This document shows, one piece after another, positions 55,035 through 64,000 of a stretch of DNA of 64,000 nucleotides. Position numbers and translations under genes: made by a program. A model generated the notes under the pieces. That model was given only the letters and a program-made list of their open reading frames with translations, was not told the DNA's origin and did not search any database. This DNA is from Imbricaverruca yamaguchii (taxonomy: Eukaryota > Arthropoda > Thecostraca > Neoverrucidae). Within the stretch, counting starts at the first letter, position 1; every line of letters begins with the position of its first letter. The stretch covers positions 484,501 to 548,500 of the forward strand of contig JAOTOL010001552.1 in NCBI GenBank assembly GCA_034440575.1, given 5' to 3'.

Positions 55035-56335
55035 GGCTTTGATGTACCTCATCTCTTTGCCTAAATATGGTCCAAGCTTGGGTACCGAACCGAGACGTGG
55101 TTGGATTTTCTTGTTTGGAACCGTGGTGTTTTCTTCTCTGTCAATTGATGTGTTTGAATGCCACAGCACATTTATGTTCGGGGACGTTTTTGAGACTCTT
55201 TCGCTTTTAATGGTTTCACGGTTCTTTTGTGAAGCCGCTACACTTTAAGGAAGCAACGCATCATCGAAGGTCCCGACGTATTTATTTATCGCCCGGCGCG
55301 CTTTTTTATGACCATGTCGTTTTTTTGCATGTCAGGTCATTATGCTATCTCTGCTTCTCCGGTGTGCTTTGAAGGCCTTCGGTTTGGTTCTACGGCTTCC
55401 AGTGTTTGCTTAGAACCTAGCGCGAATTTTAATGGTCTGCCTCTTCTTTCGGGACTCGGTGCGCTAGAGGGTCCCACTGCATTTTTGGCATCCCGGTGTG
55501 CATTTCGGGCCCCGTTGTGCTCTTTGGGCGCCCTCAACGGACATTCGTATTGCCTCAGCGCGATGTTTGGTGCTCCAGCGCGTTTTCTCCGAGTTCCGGC
55601 GCTATTTTTTTCGGGCCCAAGCGTGTGATCCGTGGTCTCAACGGCTCATGATTCAGGGACCGGATACGAGCAACCTGGGGTCGATATTATTTTTCTGGAC
55701 CTCTTCTGAAGTTGCGTAACCCCTAGGTCGCTTTGATTTTGCTTTTCGCATTTTGTCCGGCCCCGGTGTGTTCGCTGTTCGCTGTTCGAAATATATTCAT
55801 GTGCTCGCTGCTTCCTTTTAGTCCTGGTGCATTCAGAGCCATACACGATCTTTGGATGTTTCAGGTGCGATTTCTGATAGGTACTCCAGTAATTTTCGGC
55901 ACTTCATGATTCCTATGCATTTTTTGCTCTTTTTTGTCGAGTTCCCATGCGATGCTTGGGGCCACTTCGTATTTATTTGGAGCCCCGATTTGAATTGTAC
56001 AGCCCTGGCGCGATATTTCGCTGCACCGGCGATATTTTCCGGGGCTAGTCATAAATTGTTGGGGTCCCGATGCATTATGTCGAGCCCTTCCTCGAGTTCT
56101 CGAGGTCCCGATGCAATAATTCGAAGCCCCGATAACAATTTTGAGCGCGGTTTCTGGGGTCGCGACGCGATTGTGGGTTCCGATGCGCGGTTGCGGGACC
56201 CTGTTGTATTTCTTTGAGGTCCTCAACGGCAATGTTTGGTACTGACGGAAATTTTGGGGGCCGGACGCGGAACGTGGGGGCTCCGGCGCGAATTTTGAGA
56301 AGCTAGACCTGTTTCTTTTGGGTCACCATCCTCCG
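55035..56335 (+). repeat. Leader-plus-minisatellite element, copy 2
   Basis: Leader TTTGATGTACCTCATCTCTT ... TACCGAACCGAGACGTGG matches 51155-51215. About 1.2 kb of degenerate 30-35-bp units follows (GGGGTCCCGATGCATTATGT, GGTCCCGATGCAATAATTCG). Confidence 0.78.
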
Positions 56336-57699
56336 AGGTGTGGATAGGGGAATTTCGCCCTTTGCCCCCAACCTTCGTCACTCCATTGGGGCTTCCCGTA
56401 ACAGTTGGTGAGTGTAATTAGGTTAGTCAGCAGACAGGTGTTCAGACAGACGGGATTAATCCTCGAACTTGAACGAGATTAACATTGAACCCACTAGCGT
56501 TGCATGTAAATGATCGACTTCAACATTGTGCAAGTGAATAAGGCTTGGAAAATCCAAAAGGACACTCCCGTAATATGCAACACTTGCCCATGAATCATTA
56601 TTCAAGGAAATGAAATTCCCTGCGCTTGATTAAATATCACCGGATGTATCAATTGATACCAAATTTACCACCAGCATTAGGGAAACCTCTGTGGGGATTC
56701 GGAAACCTTGAAGGAAAAGCTCGATCTACCTTCAAAGTAAAGTAAAAATTTAGTCATGCTCTGCTGCTGGCGGAGTGCTTATGGCCAGCAGTGCTGCCCC
56801 CTATAGACAACTGTATTGGAAGAGCTGATTTTCGAAGTTTTCGTGTTCTTTCAACTTCATGGCTTACTCTAAGATAAAGTTAAATTTGTCGAGATTTGTG
56901 GAACATTGATGTACATTATATGCTAAAGACATGTCAGATGATTAATCTTTTAATCAAATATAAATATTGCTTTACGTGGCATCAGCAGAATTCTCGTCGA
57001 ATATCAGCTGGCGTCCGACCTCTTCCGCCATTTTGGCCTAAAATAGTCGGTTGGGTGCCGGTCGCGTTGGTGTGCTTGGCTCCGTTTGATTTCAAGTGAG
57101 CCGTGTTTCATATTGCACCTGGTATCTTTGCATTGACGACATTTTCTCGGGTGCTGAGTGGGTTTTGCTTTATCGCATGAGGTAGCGTGTTGCATAGTAC
57201 TGGTGGTGTGCGTAATGTGGCGCGGGTTGCACTGAATTTGAGGGAGGATGTATATTCGGTCAACACGGAAGTCTAGCTTTGTTTGATTAAGAGGGGAAAG
57301 GTAATACAGGTTAGCATTTTATTTTGGTGAGAATACACATTGCCCTGCACCCTGATGTAATGTGCACTTGTTTCTTAGGTGTAGGGGAGTAAGGGTTGGT
57401 TGAATCGATGAGCTGCATTCTCGCTACAAATTTTGATTTAGGTGTGTCCCATTAGGCACAGGTAGGTATGCACCCACACATGTTGCTGTACTTCTTTTGC
57501 ATGTTGTATTGCTTAATTTATTTATTGGGTAGAGGTGATCCTGTTCTCCATCAGTCTTGTTTAAACGAGTTGAAGATTTGGAAAAAAACTAATAACTAAC
57601 ATTTTTGCCATGAGTGATCAGAAAAAGCTGTCACATATATTTTTTAATGGTGCCATATTTACAGCTGGGACATTTTCAGCTCCAGTTTTACCTATTTAT

Positions 57700-58170
57700 A
57701 TTTATCATGCATCAGTAGGATTTCCATATTTTTTTTCCTGGTGGTGGAGCACAAAATGCTTTAGCTAGAGTATGAAATTTTGAGCTATAGTACAAGAAAA
57801 AATGGGAAAATTTGAATCAGACAAGGACAGCAAAATCAACCATGGCCATACAATTATTTTCCCTGCCCCCCAAAAAAAGCTTTTTTGTTGAAATTTCAAA
57901 ATTTTGAGTTCAAGTTTTCTTCAATTAAACTTTTTTAATGTGTAGAGCAGGCAGAGAAATGTTCTGAGGCAACTTGCTCTCATAAAAATGCTTACTTTAG
58001 TCAGAATCTTGGTTTTAACTAATAAGCAAATGTTCAAAATTACTAAGTAGTCAAAAATGGGAAAAAAAATTTAACATTCCCCTGGGAAGTTTTGTTGCAT
58101 CCCTAAAGATAAGCATACACTGGAAGTTTCTTTGAAATATCTGTCTGTTAAAGCATGACAACTGGTTGAA
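57700..58170 (+). mobile_element. Diverged copy of the 848-bp TTAA element interior
   Basis: GACAGCAAAATCAACCATGG, CAACTTGCTCTCATAAAAATG and GTTAAAGCATGACAACTGGTT match 45221-45240, 45376-45397 and 45556-45576 in order. CpGs of the 45-kb copy appear as TG or CA here. The ends were not found. Confidence 0.8.
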
Positions 58171-58399
58171 CCATGAGGAATAGAAATCAAACCACTGAGC
58201 CAATGCACAACATAACTCAAGTGATCCACATCCAACACCACCATCTGCACCCAGCACACAGAGAATGCTGAGATGGTTCCCACCTGGTTGTCTAGTTGTA
58301 TCTAGCTATCTTGGTTTCCACTGTGATTAGCTGGTTTCACAGCAGAAATTTCCTCATAGGTCATGTGGTCCTATGAACAAGATAGAGCAGTGCAGGATT

Positions 58400-59730
58400 T
58401 CCATATTTTTTCTTGGTAGTGGAGTACAAAATTTTTAGCTGGAGTATGAATTTTACTGATGCATAATACACAGCTTTACCTCAAACCTCAAAATTGGATG
58501 AGGTTAAATTATTAGCAAAGGATGAAGTTATAAGCCAACTTCATGAGCAATGGTAGAGAAAATTGTAACAAAAGTATACTTAATATATGTCAACATAGTT
58601 CACAAATGTGCACCCAACACCTGGAACCAGCTTAACACACACCTGATACAACAAACCCCAAGTGACTATTGTATATGGATGGACTATTGTTTTGGAATAT
58701 ATAATGGTTTAATGAAAATTATACTAAAACAATCTGAGCATTTTATTTTCACCACCAAGAAAGTTATTTTGCATGAATAAGCTGAAAAAAAAATTACTGA
58801 AAATGATTCTTATGAATATTAGAATCATTAGATGGTTCCTTGGCACTCATAGGTGGTTCCTTTATGTACTTGTTTAGTTCATGTCTGGAATGTTAGTTGA
58901 AGCAAGGATCAACTAGGAAGGATCCGAAGCTGCTAAACAGGAGAAGAAATTTCCCCTGTAAAAGTGCTCAGACATTTTTTGTTTGTTAAATAGAGTTGGT
59001 TGATTTGCTCACCCCAGCCCTAGGACAGCTGATCACTGGGCAGGTGACCAGTTGATGGGTCAGATTAAATTTTGAATAAGTATTACAGACCCTTCACTGA
59101 CACTGATGAACTCCAAATTCAGTTATATTTCAAGGAGCATGGTATATCTTCACACACATTTACAAAAAAATTATTTGGCAGTCATGCATAAGTGCACAAA
59201 TGGCATTGGTTTCTTGGTGTAATCACCTTGGAGAACTTGCTTGCTCCTTGGCTGATTTTTGGAAATTTGAAGTGATTTTCTTGCATTGAATGAGCTCATT
59301 GTGTCTAAAAAAAGTTTTCAAAATGACCTTGGGTTGCATGTTCAAAACACCTTACTGGCTAAACAAGACTTCAAGTATTTACTCTGGCAATACCAAGTAC
59401 CCCCACATTGCAGACTAGGGATTTCCGGTACTTCTTGGTGGGCACTCCACCAGAAACATGTAAAAATTAATCTTACATGGATATTAATTAAACTAAGTAT
59501 ATCATATAAGAATAAATATCAATAAATATTGCATAAATATTGAATAAAGTATTCACACAAATATAGTCATCTGGCTGCCAGTTGCACACAGATGTTTTTG
59601 GTGCAACACCAATGAGCATGTGCGGTATATGCTTCATACTGCCTTTCAAAGATGTATTGTGATGTTGACTGGTCAGCGTGCAGGGATCGCTGAAACTGCT
59701 AGTCGTCTTCAGGTGTGAACTTGTGGCAGG
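58400..59730. other. CpG-poor DNA, no gene recognised
   Basis: AT-rich stretch. TTCCATATTTTTTCTTGGTAGTGGAG at 58396-58425 repeats sequence at 57720-57745, so more of the same mobile element may be scattered here. No coding exon seen. Confidence 0.45.
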
Positions 59731-59734
59731 GTAA

Positions 59735-60006
59735 AATGATTGACCATGTGGCCTGGAAATTCACAGTTAATGGAATTGTGCTATTTCATCCTTGTCTTTG
59801 GTTTTTACCATTTTGTCACATGATGTGTGGGCAGTCATCATACACACGAGTGCAAAATTATGTAAAATGCATCTGACTGAAGTGAAAGGCATTCCACTTA
59901 TTTAATCCTTAAGTGGCAATCCTTTATTTTCTTCCTATCGTTCATTATTCCCAAACAACTTCTTTCTTCATCCACACAGTTAATGGTGAAGTAATTTTAG
60001 GACACT
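59735..60006 (+). repeat. Dispersed repeat, 275-bp family, copy 2
   Basis: Counterpart of 37610-37905, same orientation, from GATTGACCATGTGGCCTGGA to TTTTAGGACACTGA. Confidence 0.85.
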
Positions 60007-61099
60007 GACTTGTGGTAGCACTCAACCAACCAATTTTTTTCCTTCTGGGGTACAAAATATTTCATTTAGTCTAGTCACAATCATGGAGTACATAATCTAC
60101 TGGTTTGCATGACACCAACAAATGTCAGTTTTTCCAAAACTGTATGCATCATATATGGTGTGCCTCCCCACTAATTGTAAAAATAGGATATCATATCCTG
60201 AAGCAATTAAGCAAAGTACTTGCCATATCATTACTGGTAAAACCTGTAGCACAGCTTTGACATTTTGGTTTTTACTGGTGGTAAAGACCAGTAAAACCAC
60301 TTTGGTAGTAAGAACTTCCAACCCTGGCTATGACTGTGACAGACTGGTGTGTGGTTTGACTATGTACACCATATTTTCCATGCTTGCATACATCAGATAT
60401 GAATATCTAATGCACTAAGCAATGTGTCCAAATTCACTATCAGCCATGAATGAACTCAGGAATGCATGGATCCAGGACCGTGCCTCTGACATGGCTCCAT
60501 TCAGAGGGTGGATCAAGTAATTTCATGGGTTGGTGAGACACTAGATGATTATGGATTTGTTTCTTGAAGTGCAATTGTTATGTATATAGCAAAAGCATAA
60601 TACCAATGTTCAACAATTATCTGAAAGCTGAGTATCTGTGGTGAGCATATTCAAATACCAGCATTGCTAAAATTACAATTCAAGACATTCAAGGCATATT
60701 CTGCATTGTTCAAGACATTTGACATTCAAGACATACTTGATTGCCAGTTGTTACAAGTTATGAAGTCTGCTAAATGTTACTAAGGCTCGGTAACATATTC
60801 CTGTCAAATATGCAAATTAGGCCTATACTATATTTTTAATATCAGTCTAGCCAATCCACAGTTTCCCCAGCATCACATTGCATTGTAATGTAAAGTATTA
60901 TGCACTCTAATCTACTTCCTATATCACCTCATTGCAAGCACCAGAATGGTTCAGATGTGAAAGATGAGGAATCGCCAAGTCACAAGTACAGCCATGTGGA
61001 CTACAAAAGATGCAGGTGCTACAGAATGTTCCCTGAGCCATGTGACAGGCTGAAGATGGTCTGTCACTTCATGCAGAGAATGATGGTTGTTTTTGAGGC

Positions 61100-61345
61100 T
61101 GGGTGATTGGTTGGTTATTTGGGTTTAGGGGTTCATTGGCTGTGTCAGTCATATAGCACCCTGGAGGCTGGGATGATGAGGCTGTAGTAGCTCAGTTGGT
61201 AGTAAGTTTGGCCCTGAATTGCAAGATCAGTGGTTTGAAAGCCCACAGTTGGTAAAGTTAGTGGGTCCACCAGAACCCATCCCCCATCAGAGAATTGCAA
61301 TTATGTTGAGAAAAGAAAGAACTGCAAAGTTAACCAAATTATCCA
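61100..61345 (+). mobile_element. tRNA-like SINE, family C
   Basis: GTAGTAGCTCAGTTGGTAGT has a good box A and GTGGTTTGAAAGCCC a good box B, about 45 bp apart, as in tRNA-derived Pol III promoters. A body with CCACCAGAACCCATCCCCCA follows. Just upstream (61105-61165) is the dispersed motif GGTTATTTGGGTTTAGGGGT. Only one copy in this window, so the borders are uncertain. Confidence 0.6.
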
Positions 61346-61689
61346 GCCAGTTGCAAATGTATGATCAAACCAGTGATCTCTCACCTGGTTCTCTCACCTA
61401 GTTGGCTCCCCAAATTCTTGAGCAGCACTCACCCCGAGATGAGTTCTGTGACTGATGAAGGGGAGCCCACCTTTCCAGGTATGCCAGTCCCCTAGATTAA
61501 ATAAAAGTATGGTCATCAGATAGACAGGGCAAAACAAAGGACCTGGGATGTGTACCTTAAGCAGAAAGTGAATACTTTGAGTAGCCACTACATCTGCTAA
61601 TATGTTGTAGTCACAAACTATTTCCCATGGAAGCTAAGGAAGATGAAGTATAGAGAAGTAAAGCTACTCTACAAGTTTAATGAATATAT

Positions 61690-64000
61690 TACCATGGCTA
61701 ATCCTATTCAATATATTTGTACAACAATGCAGAGATTTGCATGCAGTGCTGCTTTAAATTTCCCAGGTCTGTTAAGGTTACCACATCTTCAGGCAGTGAA
61801 TTCCAGGTGGCACAGCATCTGAGGTTAAAAAATATCTTCCTGCAATCTACTGATGCTTGCTTGTGAGCCAATTTGAAGGAGTGACCATGTGTGCTCACTG
61901 ATGGTGCCAGTACATACATGTCAGCGATCTTAATGACAGAATGGCCATGAAAAATCTTCCAACATTTGATCATATCTGCTCAAATTAGTCTACCCTTAAC
62001 TAAGTACAAATATAGTTTCCATAATTGGTCTCCATAATCCAGACCATTCATCCCCTGTTTCTTGTCCACCTCTGTACTGATTCTAGATACCTTAAATCGC
62101 CTATGTAACCTGTGTTCCCAACACATGATGAAAACTCCAAAAGTGGCCTGAAATGAGTAATGCATAGTGCTTTCATGAATTCAGGAGAGCAGCACAAAGT
62201 AGAACTTAGCAGGTTGCCAGCCAGCCCCCAGCTTTCTGTACTATTCTGTCAACATGTTGATGAAATTGCAAGTTTGTATCCACTGTGATGCCCAAGTCAG
62301 TATGGACCTCAACAAAGCTCACATGAAATCCATCCAGGTATTAGCTTGCAAAAGGACCAAGATTTTTAGAGTCATATGAGCCATTGTGTGCTTTCAGAAC
62401 TGCACATTTCTTGGTGTTCATTGCTAGCCCCCATGATTTGGCAGTACTAACCAGAGTATCTATATCTTTTTGACCCTGTGAAATGCCAGCCAGCAGGTCT
62501 GAAACAGATTTGTAGTTCAGTTTCTTGTATATTTTTAGGTCATCTGCAAAAACCTTGAAGTGAGACTGAATATCATGAGGTACATAGTTCACATAGATCA
62601 GAAACAACACAGGGCCTAGCACAGAGCCCTGAGGTACTCCACTCAGAACATCCCTCGGTTTGCTTGAAGAACCAGAGACAAGCACTTGCATTTTCCTCTC
62701 ACAGAGAAAATGTTTGATCCAGGGGAGGATTGTCTCTGAGATCCCTAAAGCTCTCAATTTTGTTTGTAGCAGCGAATGATTAACAACATATGCCTTTGAA
62801 AAAGCAAAGAAAATTACATCAATCATATAGCCCTCATCTAGCCAGGTAGAGACAGTCTCATATATAAGTAGGTGATCCTTTATGGAATGTTCACGCAGGA
62901 AGCCAAATTGTCCTTGGTCCAGCAAATGATGGACCTCCAAATATTCTGTGAGCTTCTCAACAATTATACATTCAAGAATTTTGCATGGGACAGAAGTAAG
63001 ACCCACTGGGTGATAGTTTAGTGGATCATGCCTCAAACACTTTTTAAAGATTGGGATTACTTTTGAAGTTTTCCAACTGTCAGGAAGGCTTCCAGTAGAC
63101 ATGGATGAGCTAAACATTTTTTAACAATAGTTCTACAAGCTCCTCACGGCAAGATACAACTAATTGAGGGTGGATCCCACCAGAGCCCATGCTGGAGGAC
63201 CCATCCCCTCACTCAAAATTTTGAGCACATCAGCTCCAGAAATATTGATGCCCTGCAGTGCTGCTTCAGTGGTTTGGTGTGGTGCTGGGATTGCTAGTCT
63301 ACTTGTGCAGTATACTGAGGAAAAAGCCCCTGCAAATATTTCAGCCATTTCCTGGAAATCACTTGCGAGTCCATATTTCCCCCCCCCCCCTCAATGGCTG
63401 GAAGGATGTTTTGCCCATTTTCTGGTGTTGTATGTAAGAGTGAAATTCCTTGGAAGATAGTTTGTGAATTAATGACAATTCATACTTAATATGGGAGTGA
63501 ATACTAAAGTTTCTATACTGTTTATTTAAATCTTGGAAAGATCTTGGTGGATGATCTGCCTGCATAGTCTCCCAAGTTGATTTTTGTCCTGTTTATTCTT
63601 TGTACATGCATCCTTTCTCCTGCTCAGTAAACCTTGAGAGGGTCTGGTTGGCCATGGAGGATGCCCCCTTGGTACAACAATGGTTATATACAAATTTACA
63701 AGAGCTATACTTTCCACTAGTGTCTAAATACTCAAACTCAGTGCTCCAGTCATATTCATCCAGATGTTCCTTAATGGCTTTGTACTTTCCTCTGTGCCAA
63801 GACCTTTTCAGTGTGATATTGCTAAATATAGTTAGTTTTCTTGTCTTGAAATAATAGTCAGTTAAAACAGGACAGTGTTGGCATTGGAGAAAGGGGGGAA
63901 ATATTTCTACCATGCCAACCCTATCTACTTCAGAAGTTAAAATTAAACCCAGTGAGTGTTGGGAAATTACAAAGGTAGGCTGGTGAATCCACTGAGTTAT
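61690..64000 (-). mobile_element. Second CR1/Jockey-type LINE, degenerate, runs off the right edge
   Basis: Minus strand: end of endonuclease and linker at 63593-64000, reverse transcriptase at 62341-63117 with VIPIFKKCLRHDPLNYHPVG, SGVPQGSVLGPVLFLIY and an intact catalytic FADDLKIYKK, and a C-terminal remnant at 61704-61973 with WNSLPEDVVTLTDLGNLKQH. Several stops and frame changes separate these parts, so it is dead. It differs clearly from the LINE at 43-48 kb. CpG is depleted throughout. Confidence 0.92.

Overview
The window is nuclear DNA of an animal, most likely an invertebrate. Genes are split by many GT-AG introns, and the intergenic and intronic DNA is full of minisatellites, tRNA-derived SINEs, CR1/Jockey-type LINE remains and TTAA-flanked elements. 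An arthropod is my best guess, from the general repeat content and some short GGTTA runs; it is not proven. There are no bacterial or organellar features.

Two protein genes can be read with confidence, both on the minus strand and in the same direction. The 5' half of LCMT1 (leucine carboxyl methyltransferase 1, which methylates the C-terminal leucine of PP2A) lies at 1619-6225 in three exons and runs off the left edge. RSF1 (remodeling and spacing factor 1, the ISWI partner in the RSF chromatin remodeller) lies at 10114-39005. I reconstructed RSF1 as 15 coding exons with GT-AG junctions and matching phases throughout, giving 6480 nt or 2159 residues. Domains in order are DDT-like/WHIM (exons 1-3), a 1013-codon acidic Ser/Thr/Pro-rich exon 4, a basic Lys/Arg exon 5, a PHD finger (exon 7), acidic/basic tracts (exons 8-14) and a Pro/Ala-rich tail (exon 15). 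Human RSF1 is about 1440 residues, so this one is much longer, mainly because of exon 4.

Layout. 1-6300: LCMT1 with two intronic minisatellites. 6300-10100: intergenic, with a 21-bp repeat and a large inverted pair of degenerate minisatellites. 10100-39000: RSF1 with repeat-filled introns. 39000-43250: RSF1 upstream region, a LINE fragment, a minisatellite and an element with about 0.5-kb terminal direct repeats. 43250-48420: an old CR1-like LINE broken by nested insertions, including two TTAA-flanked elements. 48900-56400: microsatellites, two copies of a dispersed leader-plus-minisatellite element, palindromes and a SINE. 57000-64000: CpG-poor DNA with a diverged copy of one TTAA element, a SINE-like repeat and a second degenerate LINE running off the right edge.

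The most unusual observation is that several minisatellites in these two genes are built from the genes' own splice sites. Arrays of 28 bp (LCMT1 exon 3 acceptor), 30 bp (RSF1 exon 11 donor), 46 bp (exon 8 acceptor) and about 50 bp (exon 12 acceptor) start at the real junction and repeat it many times into the intron. The second half of the PHD exon with its donor is also duplicated in the next intron. This gives rows of decoy splice sites and suggests exon-intron boundaries seed tandem arrays in this genome.
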